Source: Lineus longissimus (taxonomy: Eukaryota; Nemertea; Pilidiophora; Heteronemertea; Lineidae). Taken from it: a DNA stretch of 64,000 nucleotides. The notes beneath the pieces are model-generated. The model did no database searches. It was not told the origin of the DNA and saw nothing but the letters and a program-made list of their open reading frames with translations. A program made the position numbers and the translations under genes. Position 1 is the stretch's first letter. Every line of letters begins with the position of its first letter. Location: positions 9,388,953 to 9,452,952 of the forward strand of contig NC_088324.1 of NCBI RefSeq assembly GCF_910592395.1, written 5' to 3'. Below are positions 45,891-60,218 of the stretch, one piece after another.

Positions 45891-48800
45891 TCATTTTTTG
45901 AATCGATCGCCGATTGCGAGGTGGATAGGTTGCACGTACGTCACCACGACCATGCACAGCAAGAAGATGTTCACCTGGAATAATGCAATGATTTTTTAAA
46001 AATTGTACGGTAAAGTGGTACAAGTATACGGCTACATGTAGTACAATAATTGCCCATACAGTGTAGAGAAACAGCGGGCAGTCCACATCAATACACATGG
46101 AGACTTTACCTTTACCCTGGGCACCTGTCATCGATCAAGGACCGCAAAAAATACTTTTTGTTCAAGATCAGTACCAAGGAAGTTTCATAGATTTGTATTA
46201 GTGAGTTTTCGCAAATCTCCCGATACGCCAATGCGAACGCTTATCCCATTGTTCAACGTCGTGCTCAGGAGCTCGAACAATGGGATGGGCGTTCGCGTTG
46301 GCGTTTCGGAGATTTGCGAAAATTCACTCGTTTGGTACCTCCTTGCTATTACCAGAGTCTTTGAAAGACTCTGCTATTTACTTACTGCAGTTTCGTTGTG
46401 TGCGGCCCATATAAAGAACGGATACTGGAGGAGGCAGACCACAGAGTTGATCCCAATCAGGACGCCGGAAATCTTACCAAAATGGCAGCCGGGAAATCTA
46501 TGAAGAACAATAATAAATTAGAAAGAATTCATTGCGGCAGTTTGCAGCTGTTCCATGGTGTAACATTCTATAACATTCTAACAACGTTCAGAGCCTTTTT
46601 TCTATATAAGCAGATGCGGCTTTCGAGTTACAGCCGCTGGAGGACATTATATCAACATAACATGATTAACTGGTCATACTTTAACTAAAACTATATACAT
46701 GTATATAGGGAAAAAGTGTCAACAGGGGCGCATCGTTACCAAGTGCATGGTGTCAAGACGGATACGTGAGGTGATAAGGGACGACGCTAAAACCTACTTA
46801 CGCCATAACTAGGAAGGCAAACCCAAGTCCAAACAGAAAGTTCTTACTTAGCACCATAAGGACGAACTGGATATAGAGAAGCTGTTTTATTGGGAAGAGG
46901 ACGAGGATGCTGAGCACAAGGATGAGAGTCGTCCCGATGGTCTGGGGGATGGCTGCTGGCTGGATCCGATCGTAGTAACTCTTGCCCTCCCCTGGAAGAG
47001 ATAGGCCAGTTGTACGGTGTCCATATTCGCGAGATTGAAAGGAGCCATAAAGAATAGAAGGACCATCCCTTTCTGATATGCACATTTTGTTTTGACTATA
47101 GTGTAAATCAAGAGGAATACTTTTGTCTAATGAACCATGACTTACGGTGCAATCGTCGATTTTCAAAATGGAGGATCAGTCCTTCCAGCGGTCCCCCGAT
47201 GACAGCGAACACCCAAGCTACACTTGCTGCATTAGTATAATGGCTGACTGGAAAGAGAATTTAGGCATTTGTAGAGACATGTTCTCACAACATGGTCGCA
47301 AAACAAAATCATGTAGCTTACTTGCCTTTCCCGATAGAAAATTATTTATCTCTTTAGACAACGCTATAGAAACACGCGCCTTCTTGCGACTATCGTCGTA
47401 AAAAAGTGAACTGTGGACACTGTTCAAGTGCACTGTGAGGTCGGACCAGAGAAGCCCGGCGTTCCTCACAACCAATTCAACGTCAGTACCATCCTGAACT
47501 TCAGACCAACACTCGGCAACGTATGCGAGGGGAGGAGGATACGACTGTCTCTGTGTTTTCGAGGATGCGTCAGTATGGACTACAGTGTGAAAGTCTCAAG
47601 GCACAACGTACTTGGGTGTCAAGTGAGATAGCCGCCCTACCTTCCGCTTCTTCGTTGTTAGTGACCCGTCTTATCCACACGTCCAATGAGCCCATGAAGT
47701 AGATGAGTCGAAGCTGATAAAGACCGAGCCAAATCAGATGGAAGAAGAACACACGCGTCAGAATGTAATGATGGAACGGATGGACAGTTTCGTCTTCGGT
47801 GCTGTTACCTAGCAAAAGAATGTCAAACTCAGTCCCTCCACACAGGTAATGATTGTTCGGTACGTGGTGGAATACTGATGTTGCCCGGGAACGTGGCGTC
47901 ATCGGGCAACATCAGTTTTATGGACCGGTCACATGACGTTGTTTGTCCAATGAGGTGCGGAGATTCGCGATGGTCATTGTATTCATGTGGAGAATGGCTA
48001 TCTAAATAGGATTGCTTACCTTGTATTGCAACGTCAACGTCAGTCTCTATCTTTTTATCCCCGTCCTCGCCTTCGGCCACAGCGTGGTCTCTCTTGGCAT
48101 TTAACCTTACAACGCTCCTGGGGACGATGAATTTTGTCGGTAGGAAAACAAACGTGCTGATGAGAACGAGAACGAGGCTTAGCACTGCCAGAAATATGAA
48201 ACAATGAGATCGTTGAAAACCCGCATCATAGAGAAGCTGAAAAAGTTAAAGACGGGCTGAATACACATTTCCTTCAAAACTCCAGTTAGGGGACTGCATG
48301 GGTCGTGTTTAATTCAGCGATGATTATTTATATTGACTATAGAAAGACCCCTCGGCAACCCCATGCAACTTGCCCTACCTTGCGCTCAGTCATATACCTG
48401 GTTTCCCTTTAATGAAGGCACCAGGCATGCCAGAGAGAATGACAGATTAATTGTCATATTCTGTTTTTATTTGTTGGTCGTATTTGTACCTTTAAAAATA
48501 AGAAAATTGTCCCAGACGTATCAATGGCCGCGTTATAGATTGTTACAACGCTCAGTTGGAAGGTGTCGAAGAAGTCACAAATTCGAAAGTTGGTGATGAA
48601 GACATGCACCCCTCCAATGGTCATGAAGGTGTAGCCGGGAAAAATAAGCTCAGGAATATCTGGGCGAAAAAAGAAAACATGTATGTGACCCTGGAAGTCG
48701 ATTAAGTCTGCATATGCGTGCCTGCCAGGGTTGGACTCCTGGAGTCCATTTAGTCATCCTGGTCGCGTCCCACGTGGGCGGCCCACTGCGTTCGGAGTGT

Positions 48801-50420
48801 AGCCAGTCACGTTGCTACTATTGTATATGCTCGATTCTACAGTCCAACGGCCGAAACCAGCTGGCAATCAAAGTCAAAAGAAAGAGTATTTTTGATGGTT
48901 GCTTGACTTATTTAAAACTGATAGGAGATACGCTAGCTCGTGCTTATTTAGTGGTTATTTAAAACTGATGTACTCTTTAAAAGATAAAGGTTTTTGAGAT
49001 TCTGAAAAACCTAGGGCTTTCCAGCCAACACAAATATGCACTTCATATAGAGATTTTCCAGGGAAATGAAAAAACACCAACTCAAAACCCTTTTTTCTCT
49101 CTTAAAACCTCTCAACTGTGTGGATTTAGAAGCTAAAAAAACTTCATTTTTTAAGAGTCAGTGATTTGCTCGTCGTCGTATAATTATATTATAGATATAA
49201 CGCAACTATGAACAACATACAGTTATACATGAAGTTCTCAGTGTTATTTTTTTAGCTTAGCGACTTTCCCTCTTTTCTCTGCCTATATTAATAAGATAAT
49301 CCTTTTTTTACTGATAAAGCAAATAAAATGTTCTGAGACAATCATGCTTCCTCACCTACACTTGCGAATGCAACCATTAAGCAACCAGACACGAAGAACA
49401 CTCTGTAGAATGAAGAATTTGAAGACATACTGAATGGCCAATGCCAAACTGAACGATGTGATACAGGATTGTTTTCGAGAATGTACTCAGGCGAGCTCTC
49501 TGATAAAACTAATTAGAAAGGACTCAGTGATTCCACTATCAAAGCGGTTTTGTTGAAGACCGCGCTGAGTTTGCCATTTTCGCGTTTCGCCGCAACGGCA
49601 AACCCCGGCGCTGTGGTGGACAGGAGTCAGCTCTTATTAATTACTTTGAGTGAATATATGTATAGGTTCCTACTTACAGCCCACAGATTCTGCAGAATCG
49701 TATTCCAAGGGTATCCAATATCCATCCGATAAAGAACTGTGACACTCCCATCATGAAGACACTAATAGTAAAGCACAGACTAAACATCTCGTCCTGAGCT
49801 TGGCAAGATGGAAACGCGGCAGACTGATTGGTTCCCGCCGTTGTGACGTCATTACTTCCCGACGTATTAACAACCTGGTTCAACTCTTTGGTGGACTGAA
49901 CTGTAATGACAAAAGAACGGATTTTGAAAAGAGCAATAGCGCGGGCTGTCGGATAATTCTGCTTGAAACTACACAAGTTTTCGGAATTAGCGCCAATGAT
50001 GATGACGATGACGGCGTCGTTAATATTATATGTCTAAGGCGGTTTATAATTCGACATCCTATTCATAGACTTCCTCATTGGTAGGGAAGAGGCCAATCCA
50101 CTGCGTCCGGAGTGTAGTTATATCTATGCAAGAGAATAGGCCTACTAAACGCGGACACGCGGACCAAGCATTTCAAGCAAAACGAACTATTCGCCTGGCT
50201 GATGGGCCTGCATGCACCTCGGCCATGAACTACTATGTATCAATAAAGGTTTACCTGCAGCAGTTTCATTCCCGCCAATACAGAGGTGGCTGTACACTCC
50301 ATCTCCCTTGAGAACGTAAACCAACGCAGCCCAGCCAAAGAAGCAACCAAAAATCAGACACTCGAGCAGTCCCAGCATGAACGCCAGGCTCCGCCTTAAC
50401 TTTTCTCCCCGAGAAGCCAT
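45891..50420 (-). CDS. SLC43-family transporter, closest to SLC43A3 (equilibrative nucleobase transporter 1)
   Basis: Ten minus-strand exons: 50420-50255, 49900-49678, 49402-49356, 48659-48490, 48236-48020, 47808-47641, 47247-47146, 46991-46802, 46497-46386 and 45974-45891. They join in frame with GT-AG borders to 1479 nt, 492 aa, against 491 for human SLC43A3. Recognisable pieces are GLLECLIFGCFFGW (TM1), CQAQDEMFSL, MTIGGVHVFITN, IYNAAIDTSG...LLYDAG (TM5-6), LRLIYFMGSL (TM7), VSHYTNA, FPGCHFGKISG and LLQYPFFIW (TM11). It is a 12-helix major-facilitator protein of the plasma membrane. Family members carry nucleobases (A3) or large neutral amino acids (A1, A2). The substrate cannot be read from sequence, but the wording at several helices favours A3. 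The loop after TM6 is acidic and polar. The start at 50420 aligns with the family; an in-frame ATG at 50468 would add 16 residues. Confidence 0.9.
46200..46330. mobile_element. 131-bp foldback MITE in the last SLC43 intron
   Basis: The left arm AGTGAGTTTTCGCAAATCTC and the right arm GAGATTTGCGAAAATTCACT pair over about 55 bp with few mismatches, continuing inward to CCCATTGTTC/GAACAATGGG. It occupies about a third of the 411-bp intron between exons 9 and 10. There is no coding capacity. Confidence 0.85.
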
Positions 50421-51037
50421 CCTAGAGAATATGCATATGTTATGTTGGACTTTTAATGATGCTGACACAAATTGTTAACCTAAATCGATGGCCCAGTTTT
50501 GCGTAATTTCACTCGGAAATCACCAGAGACCGCTTTGTCGGTTTTCATCTGGGGCGCGTGGCGAGGCTGTCATCCGATACAGCGGTTAATAGTAGATGAA
50601 TCAACGGTAATCTACTGCTGCTACTAACGACCCGAGAAGAGACGGTTGTTCCATTGTATTTGTAGCTGAACAGACCGATGGCTTGGGACATGAGATCAGT
50701 GGTCCAGCCGACCAGAGACAGGTTGTTCCCTGGAAGCCTAACAAACCAATGGCTTGGGACATGTGATCAGTGGCATAAATATTCGTAATATCCTTGAACA
50801 AACAAACAGATTGCTTAGGAATTTACAATGACAAGCCATAACTAAGTTTTACATTATGATTATTTTAATCATGGTTTTATTTATCTGTTTTTATCATTTA
50901 CAACAATATATACAGCATTAATATATATTACTTCATTATCCCATCATGTCGCTTGCACACTGTCAAATAAAGATAATCTATACTTGATATCATCTAAGTT
51001 GCAGCTGACGGATTCCTCCCAAGATGAATGCTACAGG
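50421..51037. other. 5' flank of the SLC43-like gene; small tandem repeat
   Basis: This should hold the promoter of the SLC43-like gene, but no TATA box stands out. A two-copy direct repeat of about 74 bp, with GGCTTGGGACATG and GATCAGTGG in each copy, lies at about 50636-50775. Confidence 0.55.
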
Positions 51038-51039
51038 TA

Positions 51040-51234
51040 CAGTGGAACCTCCCTTCACCAACACCTCCATTAAGGACACCTCTCTATTAAGGACACCCTC
51101 TCTATTAAGGACATTAGTCTGGGTCCAATAGTGGTTGTTTCCATTCAATTTGACCTCATTAATCAGGACATCTCTCTATCAAGGACAGCATTTGTCAGTC
51201 CTGCGGGTGTCCTTTAAATAGAGAGGTTCTGCTG
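51040..51234. mobile_element. Pogo-like MITE, complete reference copy (195 bp)
   Basis: It starts CAGTGGAACCTCCCTTCACC and ends AGAGAGGTTCTGCTG, with TA on both sides (51038-51039 and 51235-51236). The termini are imperfect inverted repeats containing CTCTCTATTAAGGACACC-type blocks that recur inside. The shared interior phrase is GTGGTTGTTTCCATTCAATT. TA target duplication plus CAGT..ACTG ends are typical of Tc1/mariner-superfamily pogo elements. No transposase frame is present. Confidence 0.85.
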
Positions 51235-51236
51235 TA

Positions 51237-51726
51237 TTTGATCTGGCACAACTTTATGCCCCACCCCTTCCTTTAACCAAGCCATCTCCATTGAATTCAC
51301 TTATGTCACTATTGTCCTCAAAAGATCAATAAAGGATGAATGGCAATATTACCAAACATGACTGAATCTGTCTTTGTGCAACTCGGTCATAAAAATACTC
51401 CCAGACAGTGGAGCTTGAATCAGGAATGTCTGTCAGTAAGCAAATAGCTTAGGAAATAATGCAAAGTATAAAAAGCAATGAAATGACATTTGATTTAGCA
51501 CAAAAAAAGCCTCTTTCAACTTCATTATCATGACTAGGATGATACATTTAATGTTTCCTTAACAACAGTGTGCTCCGCTAGGCCTATTTTTGAAGGGACA
51601 GGAAGCACAGGTGGTACATTTTCAAGCCACGAAACACGCTGGAATTAGGACCTTTAATTATGCCTTCCCATTCAGTCATTGTAGCAATCAGTTCATATGG
51701 CCCCTAAGTACACTTCTTAGACCCTT
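51237..51726. other. 3' flank of SNAPIN
   Basis: AT-rich sequence between the MITE and the SNAPIN stop codon, probably including the SNAPIN 3' UTR (minus strand). No other feature was recognised. Confidence 0.5.
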
Positions 51727-52814
51727 TCACTTTGGTGGTCCAGGGGATGGTGGGTCCAGTAGAGCCTTCCTCCGAGCTGTCTCTTTAGATACATTGTAGT
51801 GAAGTTTTCCCAATCTTTCCTGAAAAGAGACAAAGATACATCATAATATAATTTAGCTGGAGGTATGTTATACTTTAATGATAAATGTTTGGTCCATAGA
51901 CAAGTGAATGATCCATAATTGTGAAGGCTCTCCTGTCATGTCTCCAAGTGTCATATAGGCCATTTCTGCCAGCTAGGTACCCTGGAGGTGGGGAGAAGCC
52001 AAAAATAACATTTCAATAAATCATTCCGATACTAACCTGACAATTCTGTAAGATATTATTGACTAACATGACTCTTCTCCTGGCATTAGCTAATTTCTTC
52101 ACATACGGGTCAAGGTCTATTGGTACACCTTTGGCATCGGAGATCCTACGCAGGTCTGAAATAAATGAAAACTTTAAGATAGGGACATAAGAAAATGTCA
52201 GAAAATGCATGCCAGGCATATAACAAATCAATACCAGCCATCTAAATGGTGCCATCAAAATAACACGAGCCTAGCTACCAAGTGAACTTTTGAGACTGCA
52301 GTTAAAACTATCATGCTTTGTGAGAAAGCCTTGAGAAGGTGCAGCTCTTTACACGAGTGCATGGGTTTGATAAGTTTTTGATGACTTCCCTAAAAAGAAT
52401 AAAAGACAAAAATAAAAAGGTTTTGTTATTTTTTTTATATATATATTATTAGATTGTTCCATTACCTTCTGCCAAAGTGTCAATTTGCGTTCGAAGCTCA
52501 ACCTGACTTTCTCTGAAAAGAAATGTAAAATGATGATAATTTGTTGTCAAATAAGCTCAAAATGGGATTCACTGTGAAAGAGATGATTTTCTGAAACATT
52601 TTGGATGAGTTGGCTCCCCATAGTAAAAAGGTTAATCGGAATATGTCCCATAAAACGCGCGCGACGAGGTTTACCTGACATCTATGACTCTCTGGTCAAT
52701 CTCCTGGACTGCAGGCCTGAGCAGGCCAACCAAACCATCAGCTATAGCATCCCTATTCGCCGTATCAACTGGTTTTTCATGATGAGAAACTCTCGTCACT
52801 TTTACTTCCGCCAT
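51727..52814 (-). CDS. Snapin, SNARE-associated BLOC-1/BORC subunit
   Basis: Four minus-strand exons, 52814-52675, 52512-52466, 52155-52037 and 51819-51727, join in phase to 399 nt (132 aa; human snapin has 136). Highly conserved stretches are LLRPAVQEID, RESQVELRTQIDTLAE, LDPYVKKLANARRRV, LVNNILQNCQERL and VSKETARRKALLD. It is a small, mostly coiled-coil protein that binds SNAP-25 and is a subunit of BLOC-1 and BORC, acting in lysosome-related organelle biogenesis, lysosome positioning and synaptic vesicle priming. Ser49 in RESQ corresponds to the reported PKA site Ser50 of mammalian snapin. The N-terminal 20 residues are divergent, as in other species. The start codon has an A/G-rich context, and no upstream in-frame ATG is needed. 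It is arranged head to head with ALAD. Confidence 0.96.
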
Positions 52815-52990
52815 TGCATTCAGCGCCTTCTAACAGAAGATGAAGTAACGAAATTGTTCAAGCGATCAATTAACTTTACCTCGTTTCCAGGTGCAATAAG
52901 TGAACGTACGTACATTTTCTTAATCTAAATGCTTGTATGGTCTCAAATATTACCTGGTTATTGGGTTGACAAGTGCACATGACCTGCAAG
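52815..52990. promoter_or_regulatory. Shared SNAPIN/ALAD intergenic promoter
   Basis: Only 176 bp separate the SNAPIN and ALAD start codons, so both 5' UTRs and the core promoters must lie here or overlap. No TATA box is visible. An inverted CCAAT motif (ATTGG, 52960-52964) and a TGACCT half-site near 52980 are present. Bidirectional TATA-less promoters are common for housekeeping pairs. Confidence 0.6.
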
Positions 52991-57371
<4,381 letters not shown>

Positions 57372-57504
57372 AGAAAAAGTCCAGAGTTTAAAAAAGACAG
57401 CTGCTGTTTATTTATGAAACGTTCAGATGTAAAACAGAAAAGCTATTTTGAAGTAGACAGTACCCTGGATTTGAATCGTACAATCATTTTGACCTACTGT
57501 GAGA

Positions 57505-57585
57505 TGTGAAAGACCCCTATTGGCGACTTTGTGTAACTTTATTTTGCTTGCCTAGCTGCTGCCTATAGATACTGTCCCTTTAAGT
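57505..57585 (+). repeat. Dispersed repeat C in the ALAD 3' UTR
   Basis: Contains AGACCCCTATTGGCGACTTT and TGCCTAGCTGCTGCCTATAG followed by ACTGTCCCTTT. It matches the minus strand of 11600-11692 over about 75 bp with few differences. It lies 135 bp after the ALAD stop codon and upstream of the likely poly(A) signals, so it would be transcribed. Confidence 0.75.
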
Positions 57586-57805
57586 TCATGCATATAACAC
57601 GGTTGGGTGATAACTATATACACCTTTTACATATTGCACATTCTCTGTTACAATTCAACTGACGACTCCAGTTAATATATGCTCTATTATCTCACAGCTG
57701 CAACTACTCATTGATGTTTGATGATTATGTATGTTTGTATATCATTTGTATTCTGTATATGCATGCCTTGTGCAAAGTAAATGCTTATTGGGGATATCAT
57801 TAGCT

Positions 57806-57824
57806 AATAAACAACATAATAAAA
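57806..57824 (+). promoter_or_regulatory. ALAD polyadenylation signals
   Basis: AATAAA at 57806-57811 and again at 57818-57823 are the first canonical signals downstream of the ALAD stop codon, giving a 3' UTR of roughly 450 nt. Confidence 0.65.
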
Positions 57825-57839
57825 AACTTAGTCGAATTT

Positions 57840-58620
57840 TACTCACATTTTTTTCTAAATGAGTGCCTCTAGTTGTTTCACCTCCTCAAAGATTCTTGAA
57901 TCATGCAACATCACAGGCATGTGAAAATATAAGAATCTTAGCAAATTACATGTAATTGAATGATGCACACAAGATACAAACAGACAGATTTACATTGTAC
58001 TAGTGAATGTATATTTTCTCTAGGTTTAGTTGTGTGTCGGTGTATTATCATCTGATCGATCACTATTTTTAAATTGTTGCTCTTTTCACGCACCTGTGAT
58101 GCTAGAGTAATGGAAGTCTGTGTTGGCAGAGAGAATATCCTTCAATCTGCTTGGCGAATGAAAGTCCTGGTTACAGTGTCTCACTGTCTGGTACTGTCGA
58201 ACTTGGCAACCTCTGTTGTCCTTTGTCCAAGGACAACTGTATCATTAGTTGTCCCGACTGATTGTCTGGGATAATTGTCCCATCCATGCTGACTTGAGAG
58301 ACTTGCCGACGGAGATTGTCCCATTCGGACTCGGGGACGAGTGTCTTAGATGATTGTCCCCATCGGACTAGAGGATTGTTCCAATGGCAATCGCCCGCCG
58401 CAATGCTCGTCTGTCTCATCTGTCATCATCACGGAGCCGGAGGGGACACCAACCGACAATAGGGGCATGTGGGGTAATTGTACGATTTTAGACACTGAAG
58501 TCATTTTGCTATGGATGATGACTGTGTAAAAAATCACTGAAACAAACTGTCAAGGGTGACAATCAAAACCCCTGGGACTGCCATGGTGTGGTAAAAATTC
58601 GTCTGCTGGAATCTACCAAC
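57840..58620. other. Spacer with repeated TTGTCC motifs
   Basis: From 58210 to 58385 the phrase ATTGTCC/GTTGTCC recurs at least six times at irregular spacing, mixed with CGGACT and GGGAC. No exon was recognised. The first exon of ACADM may lie in 57.9-60.2 kb. Confidence 0.45.
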
Positions 58621-58621
58621 A

Positions 58622-58880
58622 CCAATCTCCCGGTCTTCGGTCCGTCTGTCGAATTTTACATGCACCCGCTGAAATTCTCTCAGAGTCAGTAGGTCAAGTG
58701 CGACTTCTCACCATTGGACGACGCTTGGAGAATGGACATTGAGAATGGACCAACCAATCTCCCGGGCGCCGGGCCTAATGTCCAATTTACACGCACCCGC
58801 TGAAATTCTCTCAGAGTCAGTGGGTCGAGTGTGACTTGGCAACGATGATCACCATTGACGACGCTTGGAGAATGTGAACC
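58622..58880. repeat. Two-copy tandem repeat of about 132 bp
   Basis: CCAATCTCCCGG starts the copies at 58622 and 58754. Both contain CGCTGAAATTCTCTCAGAGT and GACGACGCTTGGAGAATG. The copies differ at several sites. Confidence 0.85.
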
Positions 58881-60218
58881 AACACGTGCTTTTTGACATT
58901 TTCATGGACTGTGTTTTCATTTTATAATATATTCTTTGATGTTGTTATCGTTATCTATGTCTCGTTGGTTTGACATTGCGTTCATCTAATCAAATATATA
59001 AATGCATACAAATTAGCTTCTGCCTATGATGCAAGGGAATATAGGCCTAACACATGGCGCTTGGTCTTTGACCTTTGACCTTGCAGTTATTCAACATTGT
59101 TCTGTACATTTTGTACACAACCTGTACATTTGTGTACATGAATTCACCACAACAAGATGAAAATGGCATCTCTTTTCAGTCTGGTAGTATTTCGTGTCCT
59201 AATTTCCCGTAATTTTAACTACATTCTGGTAGATTTAGGGTTGATAATAAGATTCGGCCATACGTGACATATCACAAGGATTCGATTGGTGTAGTTTGAT
59301 ACTGATTATGTTGTTTTGATGTGAACTTTTTTTGGGTTGAAAGGAGCCTAAAAAATTTTTGCAAAACAAATCTAAAATCTGTCAAAATGTCAACAATCAA
59401 GTGTCCAACCAAATATGGCCACTGAATCAATCAAGTGCCGGAAACATTGTCGAAGGGGTTAGGTTTAGGGTCACAGAGGTCTCTGACTGTGGATTCCTTA
59501 TCATACGGTTCAGGGCATATGAAATTAATACCCCCCCCCCCCAATCGAATAACTTACATTTATGTAATTACAAACACACCCAAGTGACAGTGACAACACA
59601 TGCACTGTACAACCTCTCTATTGCAGCCACCCGGATCCGGGACTGGGCGCAGGTGTCCGCATCATAGAGGTGTCCTTAATAGTTAGGTTATGCCATTATT
59701 GTCCAATACATGACTTTAGATTACAACAGCGCTATGCATTGTGAGGTCAAAATGTCATGCATGCACCGTCCGTTGGTTGGCAAAACATCTTGTTGGCTGT
59801 TGCAAACCATTTCCGGTAGCTTTGGGATCTCAGTCCCAATCCCATTTTGGCAGGATGGTACTTGCGTGAAAATTTTATGGAGTAAAGAATTCGGACAGCT
59901 CTATCATTAATCAATGCGCAAGATCAAGTGAATTTTGGACTATATATCCAAAGTGAATCTATATATGTAAGTTTAAAAACTGCATTCTTCCAACAAGCCA
60001 CACAGCACATGCTTAGAGATACACTTCTTAGAGATTGTATCATGAAACTCATATATGCGAATTCATGTGTATGAACATGGGGGTCGTGATTATTTACATG
60101 TTAAAATATCATTTTATGCACACTCGAAATTAATTCATAATAATTACCATATGACAATTTGACATTTCTAGTGGGGGTAATAATGATATTTTAATTTGTG
60201 TTTGCATGCTTCATACAG
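58881..60218. other. Upstream region of the ACADM exons
   Basis: No confirmed exon. A weak candidate for the first ACADM exon is 59163-59183 (ATG, seven codons, then a GTAGTA donor in the right phase), but the donor is poor. A C run lies at about 59531-59541. A short MITE-like fragment (CAACCTCTCTATT) lies at about 59609-59690. Confidence 0.4.

Noticed and set aside
47226-47247. Alternative acceptor at 47227 for SLC43 exon 7
   Set aside because: Both acceptors keep frame, but the one before 47247 has a better pyrimidine tract and restores VSHYTNA, which matches the SLC43A3 family. The shorter form would delete seven residues.
59101-59140. GTACA-rich imperfect inverted repeats
   Set aside because: Short low-complexity alternation of TGTACA. 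It is not distinguishable from chance.
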